Shown one piece after another: positions 16,201 to 23,376 of a stretch of DNA of 24,272 nt. The DNA is from Candidatus Omnitrophota bacterium (lineage in GTDB: Bacteria > Hinthialibacterota > Hinthialibacteria > JAKQFZ01), in NCBI GenBank assembly GCA_029558215.1, contig JAKQFZ010000114.1:1-24272 (forward strand), in the 5' to 3' direction. The position numbers and the translations under genes were made by a program. Positions within the stretch are counted from its first letter, which is position 1. Every line of letters begins with the position of its first letter. Below the pieces are notes generated by a model. The model ran no database searches. It saw only the letters and a program-made list of their open reading frames with translations, and was not told the origin of the DNA.

Positions 16201-17141
16201 ACACTCTTCTGCGCCTTTGAGACGCCCGCCACCAAACCTATCTCCAAGGTGCCGCTCCAAACGGTACGACTTGCATAGGTATCCATGATGCTTAGGTTGA
16301 AATGAACATCGGTGACATTGACGTCCGAGAAGTTGGTCACCTTGCCGACGATCTCCGGCGTGTCATCCCAGAAAAGATTCCGTGGTGCAGTCGTCTCAAC
16401 TCGCGCCAGAAGTGCGTTGCGTGAGGTGGCTCGAGTGACGACCTCGATCTGGTCAAGAATCATGGAACCCTTCTCAGCGACTCCTGGACTGACCGCAAGT
16501 CCAAAGAACCGAAGGGGCAGATCCTTGTTGCCGTTGCCGTCGCCGCTTGTCCAGTTGGCACTCGCCTCGGAAACCTTGAAAACCAATTGGCTCCATCCTG
16601 TCTTTTCGACTGTCGCCTGAGTCAAAAAGACCTCTCCACTATTGTCTTCAATCCAAAGTTGAACTGAGCCTGGAGCAGATTCTGTGGTGGCGCTGTGAAT
16701 CCAAACCTTGGCCATTTCTGGACTGCCCACCATCTCGCTGTGAAAAAAGTAGTTCACGAATCCCGGATCGTCTTTGGGACGCCTGGAAAAGTCCCACTCC
16801 ACTCGAGCTGCTTGCTGCCCACTGTGAACGATGTTGGTTTCCACACTGACCTGACCCATTGCATCGGACTTGAATGCCCATACGCCTGGCAGTCTTTCCT
16901 CAAAGTCCTCCAACAAATAGGTGATCTCCACTTCGGGTTCCTCTGTCGGTGTAGCAGTCGGCTCTGGGGTGGGGGGAATGGACGTTGGAGTGGCCGTCTC
17001 AATGACCTGCACCTGTTCAGGCACGGGGGTTGCAGTTGGCTCGGAAACGGGTGCTGCCTGTTCTCTGCCACACCGCGAGGTGAGCAAGACCAAGATCACG
17101 AGCGTCACTGAAAGCAACAACCTTTTGCCTGTGTCCTTCAT
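13248..17141 (-). CDS. Large lipoprotein: clan-A glycoside hydrolase-like barrel with C-terminal CBM9-like domain
   Basis: A 1297-aa surface or periplasmic lipoprotein. The signal peptide ends in the lipobox LTSRC (Cys24). A Pro/Thr/Glu-rich linker with PTATP repeats follows (29-72), then a jelly-roll carbohydrate-binding-like domain (about 75-236) and a beta-sandwich (245-345). A TIM-barrel region resembling GH39/GH5-type enzymes spans about 365-640. It has NWFELGNEDN with E470 as candidate acid/base and SAWTTEFGWHHDF with E567 as candidate nucleophile, 97 residues apart as expected for clan A, and DAVCVHPYT between them. A helical segment (about 715-930) and beta-sandwich repeats lead to a CBM9/DOMON-like domain (1110-1297) beginning DGDLSEW. 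Substrate is unknown. The ATG at 17141 is supported by a GGGAG site and the signal peptide. It is divergent from a GH78 rhamnosidase. Confidence 0.8.
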   Translation of the reverse strand: MKDTGKRLLLSVTLVILVLLTSRCGREQAAPVSEPTATPVPEQVQVIETATPTSIPPTPEPTATPTEEPEVEITYLLEDFEERLPGVWAFKSDAMGQVSVETNIVHSGQQAARVEWDFSRRPKDDPGFVNYFFHSEMVGSPEMAKVWIHSATTESAPGSVQLWIEDNSGEVFLTQATVEKTGWSQLVFKVSEASANWTSGDGNGNKDLPLRFFGLAVSPGVAEKGSMILDQIEVVTRATSRNALLARVETTAPRNLFWDDTPEIVGKVTNFSDVNVTDVHFNLSIMDTYASRTVWSGTLEIGLVAGVSKAQKSVKVRVPYGMHQVKWALGDRLGIIREGSMEFGLTGARCFKGLSVEQQAYQRRCWPFGGVFWQCSPELGSDAGARWIRNWVDWNQFESSREAYNTEKIQQRLKMYLDSGIESLWLLCTTDKTGFYDMEKQDFSRAYGNAWTQIARATQNQLNWFELGNEDNGPQRFLYTEIARHGAAGIRSQNPNALIANSGTAFVDLVWLRLQADRDLFRWLDAVCVHPYTCSSSPHEWKVFDEAKQVQAFIDEVGGMKSAWTTEFGWHHDFDQKKRADWTVQHLLMGVAGGYQKHGLFSWAGHFGIFGDEGPKLPALSTHTLMRMLEGHRFAGVLEQDDEKWVVVWERLGKPLFMAWSPKGSFKLKVPVGEEKVKLYDCFGNPLATSVSEGWLWMNLGTGIQYLVGVPGEMVNFAWESQIRSIHNRFTNHLKTTTLAEDPLLRNIADQPGPKPLEIWQALEHVSDATVEISKTQKTALQANMLRLLTQQARMGLARSFVESVTCEIGDFAPWARALLEQAHSEDVDVPALRWLLNEFEDLDAERRFAESENESDFASRLRTAQVMLAAFGKKYLSDASAYELVSVWSYLLAESEGDTLQERLRFTLGGTTPVQMRINSYAQRDYTASVAIQPPEGWRVSPSSFDVPIQAGADALVTFQVSCPDQVVGHHPVFHAILRIQDKPEVWVKFDDVEVVPPVRILQVPLEGLLPQTPLVLGVYNEDVKSHTGQLALSLKEADQILAVTEFENLAPQSQANLVLSLTDTVQPLPFQDWPLVANLVLADGKSIRQEFNASFLCAVPCLQPPTVDGDLSEWQVAAAFHLDREEFSNGTFVGRWTPDDLSASVYLMWDKNNLYVGARVKDQTFNQNYSGESVWMQDSIQLALAPGLDGPTYEFGLALTPTGEQIVQWLPDIKQVTKGTLKVLLESGQQTYEAAIPWSAMPKIGPVKEGIRLRYSLLVNDDDVLVGRRYLESPGGGIAHDKSLENFMEIVLLGQ

Positions 17142-17247
17142 TGCAGTCTCCCTTTCGCTCCATTCAGAATGGGCAACTCCCGAACGAGGGTTTCTGACCC
17201 CACAGCGGGATAAGCCTGTGTTGATCAAACCGAGATCACTTTCTTTC

Positions 17248-17277
17248 AATGTATCGCACACTGCGCTTTACAATCAA
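17248..17277 (-). promoter_or_regulatory. Candidate promoter of the clan-A lipoprotein gene
   Basis: On the minus strand TTGATT (17277-17272) is followed after 18 bp by TACATT (17253-17248). It would give a leader of about 100 nt. Both boxes match consensus at four of six positions. Confidence 0.35.
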
Positions 17278-17326
17278 CTGATGACTGCTCGCGTGCAGAT
17301 GCTGACATACTCTTGCCTTCTTGGGT

Positions 17327-17355
17327 TTGACCTTGTGCCCGGACGCGTGTACCTT
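17327..17355 (+). promoter_or_regulatory. Promoter of the GH78 rhamnosidase gene
   Basis: TTGACC (17327-17332) is followed after 17 bp by TACCTT (17350-17355). The transcript would start about 30 nt before the ATG at 17391. This layout matches that of the metal-dependent hydrolase promoter at 13166-13194. Confidence 0.5.
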
Positions 17356-17390
17356 CTCGGCATCAAATCCAGAGGAAGGAAGATTCGCAC

Positions 17391-20120
17391 ATGATTTCCT
17401 GCAATCGACTTCTGATACTGTTACCTTTCGTTCTCGCTTTTGTCCACACGGCAGCAGTGGCTGCCTCGCTGAAACCTGAGAACCTTCGGTGTGAGCGCCT
17501 GCCGAATCCATTGGGAATTGACTCCTCAAACCCCCTTTTGAGTTGGACGCTCAGTTCCGATGGGCACGGGGCAAGGCAGACCGCATACCAGGTCTTGGTT
17601 GCCTCAGGACCGGAACTCCTCAAATCGGGAAGAGCGGATATCTGGGACTCAGGAATCGTTCCATCCGATCATTCACAGGCAATCGGATACTCAGGTATAC
17701 CCCTGGTTTCCAAGACAGATTACTTCTGGCGTGTCCGAGTCTGGGATCAACGGGCAAAGCCTTCACGATGGAGTCAGACCGCTCATTGGACAACCGGCTT
17801 TCTTCACGACGAGGCATGGCAGGGAGAATGGATTGCCATGCCAAGCTATTCCAATGGTGACGCCCCGCTTCTCAGAAAGACAGTCACTTTGGAAAAACGA
17901 CCCAGAAAGGCGCTCATCTTCGTTTCTGGACTCGGGTACTATGAACTCTACGTCAACGGAAAGAAAGTCGGCGACAGGGTCTTGGATCCGGGTTTCACAG
18001 ACTACACCAAGCGCGTCTTCTATGTCGCGTGGGATGTGACGGACTTGCTTCAGAAAGGCTCCAATGCAATTGGCGTCATGCTCGGTGGTGGTTGGTTTCA
18101 CGTGGCGACACCCGAATTGTTCGGCTTTGAGAAGGCTCCATGGACAGCTCCGCCAAAACTCCGTCTTGAGATGGACATGGCCTTTCCCGACGGAACAAAC
18201 AGGGTTCTCGGGAGCGACACAACCTGGAAATGCTCCACCGGTGCGCTTGAATTCAACTGCATCCGGGCAGGCGAAACCTGGGATGCACGTCTGGACAAGC
18301 CCGACTGGAACTTGCCTGAGTTTGGCGACACAGACTGGGAACACGCCGAGATCACTGAACCTCCCCAAGGGAAGATGATTGCCCAAACGCATCCGCCCAT
18401 CCGCGCGGTGGAGACCATTCAGCCAGTAAGCGTCTCGGAGCCAAAACCGGGTATCTATGTATTCGATCTCGGTGTGAACATCGCTGGCTGGGTCAGTTTC
18501 AAAACGTCCGGAACGGAGGGACAGAAAATCACACTGCAGTTCAACGAAAAACTCTCTCCAGACGGAACGGTTGACATGCGTCATACATCAGGCCACACGT
18601 ATGGCAGATTTCAGACTGGTGAGTTCATCCTCAAGGGCGAAGGTGTGGAGACCTGGGAGCCTCGATTTACCTATCACGGATTTCAGTATATTCAGGTGTC
18701 TGGCTTGTTGGAAAAACCCTCACTGGACGCACTCACTGGAAAGTGCGTTCACACCGATCCAGAGCCTGCTGGAGCATTCGCGTGCTCTGATCCTCGAATC
18801 AACAAGATCCAGGAAGTCCTTCGCAGAACGCAGTTGAACAACCTGCATGGCATCCCAACTGACTGCCCCCAACGTGAGAAAATGGGTTGGCTGCACGATG
18901 GATGTGTCACCGTTGAGGAAGCCATCTTCAATTGGAACATGGCGAACTTCTATACTAAGTGGTATCGAGACCTGATTGACGCTCAGGAAGCCAATGGTCA
19001 TATTCCCTCTATCGTGCCGACCTGCGGATGGGGACAGTCAGGTGCCAACGGAGAGCCTCACGCATTCTCCGATCCCTGGTGGGGCGGTGCCATCGTCCTC
19101 GTTCCCTGGCGACTCTATCTCTACTACGGCGATCGAAACATCCTTGCTGAAGCCTATCCGGCAATGAAGAACTATCTGAGATTTCTTGAAAGCGCAGCAC
19201 AGGATGACATCATTCACTGGCATCTCGGAGACTGGTTGGAACAGGGTGCCGGAGGTGGCAGTAGGCGCACCCCCGTGGCTCTCAGCTCCACATCCGCCTG
19301 GTTCCTTATGGCAAAAATTGCCGGTGACGTTGCCAGGATTCTCGATAGAGCCGAAGAAGCAGAGCAGTATGACACCACTGCAGATCGAATCAAAGAGGCG
19401 TTCAATGCCAGATTCCTTTCGCGCGAGACCGGACATTACGCCGAGGAAAGCCAGATGGCTCAGTCTGTTCCCTTGCTGTACGACATGGTTCCTGAAGAAC
19501 TGAAGGAAGCCGTCACGGAACGCTTGATCGAGAACATCGTTGAAGTGCGAAAAGGACACGTCAGCACCGGCATCGTTGGAACATGGCCTCTCTTTGAGTG
19601 TCTGACCAAGATCGGTCGCAGTGATCTTGCCTTCGAAATGCTTGTCAAGGAAGACTACCCTGGCTGGCTCTGGATGATCAACAACGGCGCTACCACGCTG
19701 TGGGAAGCCTGGGATGATGTTTCATCACGAAATCACCCCGCATTTGGTTGCGTCGGAGCATGGTTCTATCAGGTCTTGGCGGGCATCCGCCCGGATCCCG
19801 ACCGACCTGGATTCAGGCATATTGTCATCCAACCAGAGCCGGTTGGTGATCTCTCCTGGGTCAAAGCAAGATACGAATCTGCTCAAGGGCTTATTGTGAG
19901 CGAATGGGAGAAGTCTGATGGGCGATTCACATTGAGTCTCTCTCTGCCTGCCAACACATCGGCCATTGTCTCCCTTCCGGCAAGCTCGAATTCAACTGTA
20001 CTTGAAAGCGGCAAGCCTGCTTCAAACGCTTCAGGCGTACTGGATGACTTGGGATTTGAGAATGGACGAAGAGCATTCCGAGTCGCATCGGGAGATTACT
20101 GTTTTCAGGTAAGCCAGTAG
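17391..20120 (+). CDS. Secreted alpha-L-rhamnosidase, glycoside hydrolase family 78
   Basis: A 909-aa GH78 enzyme that releases terminal alpha-L-rhamnose from polysaccharides or glycosides by inversion. A signal peptide (about 1-24) is followed by an Fn3-like domain with YQVLVAS and YFWRVRVWD (about 25-140). Next comes the rhamnosidase N domain with GYYELYVNGKKVGDRVLDPG and GVMLGGGWF (about 160-320), then beta-sandwich segments, the (alpha/alpha)6 barrel (about 480-800) and a C-terminal beta domain with the typical VKARYESAQGLIVSEWE. Catalytic-region motifs are GIPTDCPQREKMGW (Asp491, Glu496, candidate acid region) and NNGATTLWEAWDD (Glu772, candidate base). The start has a GAGGAAGGA site. 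The gene is divergent from the clan-A lipoprotein and they share a 249-bp promoter region. It ends 24 bp from the convergent DUF4159 gene. Confidence 0.95.
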   Translation: MISCNRLLILLPFVLAFVHTAAVAASLKPENLRCERLPNPLGIDSSNPLLSWTLSSDGHGARQTAYQVLVASGPELLKSGRADIWDSGIVPSDHSQAIGYSGIPLVSKTDYFWRVRVWDQRAKPSRWSQTAHWTTGFLHDEAWQGEWIAMPSYSNGDAPLLRKTVTLEKRPRKALIFVSGLGYYELYVNGKKVGDRVLDPGFTDYTKRVFYVAWDVTDLLQKGSNAIGVMLGGGWFHVATPELFGFEKAPWTAPPKLRLEMDMAFPDGTNRVLGSDTTWKCSTGALEFNCIRAGETWDARLDKPDWNLPEFGDTDWEHAEITEPPQGKMIAQTHPPIRAVETIQPVSVSEPKPGIYVFDLGVNIAGWVSFKTSGTEGQKITLQFNEKLSPDGTVDMRHTSGHTYGRFQTGEFILKGEGVETWEPRFTYHGFQYIQVSGLLEKPSLDALTGKCVHTDPEPAGAFACSDPRINKIQEVLRRTQLNNLHGIPTDCPQREKMGWLHDGCVTVEEAIFNWNMANFYTKWYRDLIDAQEANGHIPSIVPTCGWGQSGANGEPHAFSDPWWGGAIVLVPWRLYLYYGDRNILAEAYPAMKNYLRFLESAAQDDIIHWHLGDWLEQGAGGGSRRTPVALSSTSAWFLMAKIAGDVARILDRAEEAEQYDTTADRIKEAFNARFLSRETGHYAEESQMAQSVPLLYDMVPEELKEAVTERLIENIVEVRKGHVSTGIVGTWPLFECLTKIGRSDLAFEMLVKEDYPGWLWMINNGATTLWEAWDDVSSRNHPAFGCVGAWFYQVLAGIRPDPDRPGFRHIVIQPEPVGDLSWVKARYESAQGLIVSEWEKSDGRFTLSLSLPANTSAIVSLPASSNSTVLESGKPASNASGVLDDLGFENGRRAFRVASGDYCFQVSQ

Positions 20121-20144
20121 GTAGCCTATGAGCAACGCAGTCTT

Positions 20145-20924
20145 TCAGTGCGTCAACGCATAGACGAGAAGGTTGATTCCCATCTTGAAGGCATGTTCAC
20201 GTTGAATATCGCCCTTCGGAACACAACGATGGCCTTCCCAGGCGCATCCGTAATCGTTGGCGCAGTAGAAGACGCCAATACGACCATCCAGTTCAACGGC
20301 GGTGTCATACGGAGAAACCAGTTTGTCCCCACCAAGAACTTCGTTCACATCATACGCACAATGATACACAGGATGATCTATTGAAAGAGGACGAAGCGCC
20401 TGCTCAGGAAGCATTCTGATGAAAAGACGCCTGCACGCCATCTCAAAAGATCCGTTTTGCATTCCGGAGCACTCGTCCGCAAGCAGCATCCCACCACAGA
20501 GAACATGGTGTCTGAGGTTGTCCACCATCACCTGGGGAAAATCCGACGCAGTGTGCCCGCTCATATAGAGAAACGGGTACTTGAAAATCTCATCCGTCAT
20601 CGGGTCTACAAAGGTCTCGCTGACAATGGCTTTCCCTGTGGTGTTTTTTCGAAATCGCCGAAGCAGATTCAGTTCCGCACCACCGGCATGACCGCCTGTC
20701 AGCGTGTCCGTATACCAGTCACCACCTGGAAACTTCAGACGCGCGAACAACGGAAAGCCCTGATCTTCATCAGGCAGCGGTTCATCTTCAGCTCGGGCAA
20801 CCGCGGCAAATGCACCAAGCCCAACGGCAACGCTCCCCAGAAATTGACGTCGTCCAATCGGCTTGACGTCGAGACTGAAGATCCCTCTCTTGTTTTTCTG
20901 CAGGACTTCCGCTTCTCTATCCAT
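20145..20924 (-). CDS. Tat-exported DUF4159 domain protein
   Basis: A 259-aa protein with a twin-arginine signal: GRRQFLG at 24-30, a hydrophobic stretch, and a cleavage site near VARA (42-45). The mature part matches the DUF4159 style by eye: FARLKFPGGDWYTD at the start, YPFLYMSGHTASDF in the middle, a GGMLLADECSG strand-loop, and a C-terminal WEGHRCVPKGDIQREHAFKMGINLLVYALTH helix. The fold resembles glutamine-amidotransferase-like (flavodoxin-like) domains. The function is unknown; relatives often sit beside MoxR ATPase and DUF58 genes or at the C terminus of large membrane proteins, and neither is present here. The ATG at 20924 has only a weak AGGTT site. It converges with the GH78 gene with 24 bp between stops. 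Confidence 0.75.
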   Translation of the reverse strand: MDREAEVLQKNKRGIFSLDVKPIGRRQFLGSVAVGLGAFAAVARAEDEPLPDEDQGFPLFARLKFPGGDWYTDTLTGGHAGGAELNLLRRFRKNTTGKAIVSETFVDPMTDEIFKYPFLYMSGHTASDFPQVMVDNLRHHVLCGGMLLADECSGMQNGSFEMACRRLFIRMLPEQALRPLSIDHPVYHCAYDVNEVLGGDKLVSPYDTAVELDGRIGVFYCANDYGCAWEGHRCVPKGDIQREHAFKMGINLLVYALTH

Positions 20925-20980
20925 AACTTAACCTGTTGTGCGTCAACCAGTCGAGAGCATCATCGCCCAAAGCCATACAT

Positions 20981-21025
20981 AAGGCAACTCAATTGGCTGA
21001 GCGCTCAGTGTGCACCAAGTGCCTT
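20981..21025. repeat. Nested inverted repeat between pseudopilin and DUF4159 genes
   Basis: A perfect 12-bp palindrome CTGAGCGCTCAG (20997-21008) lies inside an outer pair AAGGCA 20981-20986 and TGCCTT 21020-21025. It sits in the 166-bp gap downstream of the pseudopilin stop and upstream of the DUF4159 start on the same strand. It could be a protein-binding operator for DUF4159 or part of a transcript end for the pseudopilin. I could not find a good promoter for DUF4159 beside it. Confidence 0.35.
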
Positions 21026-21090
21026 CAATATCTACAACCGTTTTGATCGGATTTTGGTAACTGTTTCGCTCCCGAGCACATCACCCCAAG

Positions 21091-21741
21091 TCATCGAGCC
21101 GTGTGTATATTTCCAGGTCCGAAAATGTGAATGTCCCCATCGGAGATGGTGCCGTTGGACGGATCGTATCCCACCGCCGTAGGAAGTGAATGATTGGCAT
21201 CTGCGTCTGTGTCCAGCCACTTGTTTGGTCCCACACTGAGCACCATATATTTGAGCCCACCTTTGGGGGTTCCATAGGCAACTTCATAGACATCACTCAG
21301 GTAGAATTTTGCTCGGTTGCCGGACGTCTGCAACTTCTCATTGTGCGCTTGCTCGCTGTAGAAGAAACGCCCCCAGTGTGGGTAAATGCTCGGGTTGGTA
21401 AAGACGTCCCTCGGATACGGTTTCATGTAAGCCACAGGCGTTGTAATTCTGCCTGGAATTCTGCCCAACGGCCAAAGATTGATACCAAAGAAAGGATCTC
21501 TCACGGGATCGCCTGTGACCGTGTTGGAATTGTAGAGATAAGAGGGTGGCGGATAGCAGCCGTTGTCAACGTAGTACGACTCTATCGGGATAAGAGAGTT
21601 GCGCAGATCCGCCTTGGCACGAGCCACCTTCGCCCGAACTTGTGCCAAGAGAAAGTTCGGAATCGCGATCGCCGCGAGAATCCCGATGATGGCAACAACG
21701 ATGAGCAGCTCGATGAGTGTGAAGCCCTTGCTTGCTTTCAT
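21091..21741 (-). CDS. Type II secretion / type IV pilin-like pseudopilin
   Basis: A 216-aa prepilin-like protein. The type III signal MKASKG^FTLIELLIVVAI would be cut after Gly6 by a prepilin peptidase, leaving N-methyl-Phe and Glu at mature position 5, then the hydrophobic helix IIGILAAIAIPNFLLAQVRA. The globular part is Tyr/Pro/Asn-rich (SYYVDNGCYPPPSYLYNSNT) and ends in short GDIHIFGPG-type strands, like the abundant G/H-type pseudopilins of Sumerlaeota and Hydrogenedentota-like genomes. No secretion ATPase, assembly protein or peptidase gene is adjacent, so this is an orphan. The ATG at 21741 has a GGGGA site; longer in-frame upstream coding is the 5' leader and would bury the signal. 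A strong promoter lies about 130 bp upstream. Confidence 0.88.
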   Translation of the reverse strand: MKASKGFTLIELLIVVAIIGILAAIAIPNFLLAQVRAKVARAKADLRNSLIPIESYYVDNGCYPPPSYLYNSNTVTGDPVRDPFFGINLWPLGRIPGRITTPVAYMKPYPRDVFTNPSIYPHWGRFFYSEQAHNEKLQTSGNRAKFYLSDVYEVAYGTPKGGLKYMVLSVGPNKWLDTDADANHSLPTAVGYDPSNGTISDGDIHIFGPGNIHTAR

Positions 21742-21869
21742 GATTTGTTCCCCTTTCTCAATCTCCTTTGAGGCCAAAAACGCGAGACACCAAAACCCAA
21801 TATCGAATCCAATAAGCCGTATGATGCGCTGTTCGGAAGCAGTTCCAGGCAGAGGCACCACCAAGTCAT

Positions 21870-21898
21870 AGTATACCACCGTTCCGTTGGTATGTCTA
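21870..21898 (-). promoter_or_regulatory. Strong sigma70-type promoter of the pseudopilin, with palindrome in the spacer
   Basis: On the minus strand TAGACA (21898-21893) is followed after 17 bp by TATACT (21875-21870), each five of six to consensus. The spacer holds an inverted repeat, ATACCA 21873-21878 and TGGTAT 21888-21893, that overlaps both boxes and could be an operator. The leader to the ATG is about 120 nt. Confidence 0.6.
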
Positions 21899-21929
21899 AA
21901 ATTCCAGAAATCCACCAAACGGTGTGGCT

Positions 21930-21958
21930 TTGTCGCAGAAGCTGTGGTATTTTATGAG
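21930..21958 (+). promoter_or_regulatory. Weak candidate promoter of the sulfatase-like gene
   Basis: TTGTCG (21930-21935), 17 bp, then TATGAG (21953-21958), with each box four of six. It is about 30 bp before the ATG and divergent from the pseudopilin promoter. It is a weak match, given only because position and spacing fit. Confidence 0.25.
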
Positions 21959-21988
21959 CTGGAAAAATAACGAAGGGTTCTTGAGCAG

Positions 21989-23356
21989 ATGATGAGAAAG
22001 ACGAACAAGTTCAGTCAAGCCATATTCATTTTGGTGGCAATCTGTCTGGTTGTCTCGGGTTGCCAGAAACGCCCGCCTGACGAAAGCCCAAACGTGCTGA
22101 TTCTCCTTATGGACACGCTTCGGGCAGACCATCTTGGCTATCAGCGCTACGAGCTGAACACCAGCCCCAATTTGGATGCTTTTGCGCGGGAGAATTCCTT
22201 TCTGGAGCCTTTCTACACTGTCGCGCCCTGGACCTCTCCGGCAGTGGCCTCACTCTTCACGGGTCTGTACCCCTCTTCGCACGGAGTGCTGGGTCATCCC
22301 GATCTATTGGACGGTGAGACGCGTGTGGAGTTTCGAATGCTGCCGGAATCCGCGAACACTCTGGCGGAGTTCTTCCGCTCCCAGGGATATCGAACCGCGG
22401 CGGTCAGTTCGAATCCGTGGGTTCTCAAGGAATTCGGATTCGATCAAGGATTTGAGCAGTTTGTCGTGTTGCCAAACAAGGCTCCTGCCGAGGCAGTCAA
22501 CGCGGAGGCATTCAAGTATCTCGACAGCATCTCCAAAACCAAAAGACCGTTCTTTCTCTACGTTCATTATATGGACTGCCACGGTATGTATGTGCCACCC
22601 AAACCATACAATGAAATGTTCCTGCCCGAGAAGCCACAGGACGAGCAACTGGTACTGCCCAAGAATCTCGTGCCCAAGTATCTCGACCTGGTTCCTGACG
22701 GCACAATGACCTTGGAGTATCTTGTCTCACAGTACGACGGAGCCATTCGATATTTCGATGATCAGTTCGCCAAGATACTCGAATCTCTCAAGAGCAGAGG
22801 GATCTATGACAACACCGTTATTGTGTTTGTCTCTGATCACGGTGAGGAGTTCATGGAGCATGGGGCACTCGACCATGGATGGACTTTGTACCAGGAGCAG
22901 TTGAGTGTTCCGTTTATCATGAAACCCGCCGGCAACGAGAAGATTCAATGGAATCTGCATGGTCGAGTTCCAGAGATCATTGATATCTATCCAACCGTTG
23001 TTGCCGCGGCGGGACTTGTGTGCGCAGAGTCCAATCTCGCAGGCAGAAACCTGCTGGTTGAGGGCGAGCCGGAACATGCTTTTGCCGAAGCGGACAAGAA
23101 AAACTCAATGGCTTCGTTGACCGGAGAGGGTTTCAAGTACATCCGCCAAACCAAGGCGAAGAAGGCGCAACTGTTCAATCTCGAACAAGACCCGTCCGAA
23201 CAAAACGATCTGAGAAACGGATCTCTGGACGCCAAATGGGACGAGAGTGTTTTTCAGCGTGTCTCAGAATCGAAGGAAAGATCGCTCAAACCGGAGATCG
23301 CCACTGTTCGTGAAGCGGAATTGGAACGACTCCGAAGCATGGGCTATGTGAACTAG
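21989..23356 (+). CDS. Sulfatase-like lipoprotein with Thr in place of the catalytic Cys/Ser
   Basis: A 455-aa alkaline-phosphatase-superfamily hydrolase anchored as a lipoprotein (lipobox VVSGC, Cys25). The sulfatase fold is clear: NVLILLMDTLRADHLGY (35-51, metal Asp42), then PWTSPAVASLFTGLYPSSHG (80-99), then VFVSDHGEEFMEHG (D283, H284, metal ligands), and the C-terminal sulfatase subdomain with LFNLEQDPSEQNDL. In true sulfatases the second motif is C/S-x-P-x-R, with the Cys or Ser converted to formylglycine; here it is T82-S-P-A-V, with no Arg. It is therefore probably a phosphodiesterase, phosphomonoesterase or phosphoethanolamine-transferase-type enzyme using Thr directly, or a divergent sulfatase. 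It is 20 bp upstream of coaB, with which it may be co-transcribed. Confidence 0.88.
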   Translation: MMRKTNKFSQAIFILVAICLVVSGCQKRPPDESPNVLILLMDTLRADHLGYQRYELNTSPNLDAFARENSFLEPFYTVAPWTSPAVASLFTGLYPSSHGVLGHPDLLDGETRVEFRMLPESANTLAEFFRSQGYRTAAVSSNPWVLKEFGFDQGFEQFVVLPNKAPAEAVNAEAFKYLDSISKTKRPFFLYVHYMDCHGMYVPPKPYNEMFLPEKPQDEQLVLPKNLVPKYLDLVPDGTMTLEYLVSQYDGAIRYFDDQFAKILESLKSRGIYDNTVIVFVSDHGEEFMEHGALDHGWTLYQEQLSVPFIMKPAGNEKIQWNLHGRVPEIIDIYPTVVAAAGLVCAESNLAGRNLLVEGEPEHAFAEADKKNSMASLTGEGFKYIRQTKAKKAQLFNLEQDPSEQNDLRNGSLDAKWDESVFQRVSESKERSLKPEIATVREAELERLRSMGYVN

Positions 23357-23376
23357 CGGGTCAGGAGGTCACTTTC

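Noticed and set aside
16920..17060. PTATP/PEPTATPTEEP-type repetitive DNA as a tandem repeat locus
   Set aside because: The repetition is at protein level in a Pro/Thr/Glu linker and the DNA units are not exact, so it is low-complexity coding sequence.
28..17200. Rho-independent terminators with strong T-tracts
   Set aside because: I looked after each gene group; the hairpins found lack a directly following T-run, so they are listed as tentative or regulatory rather than as confident terminators.
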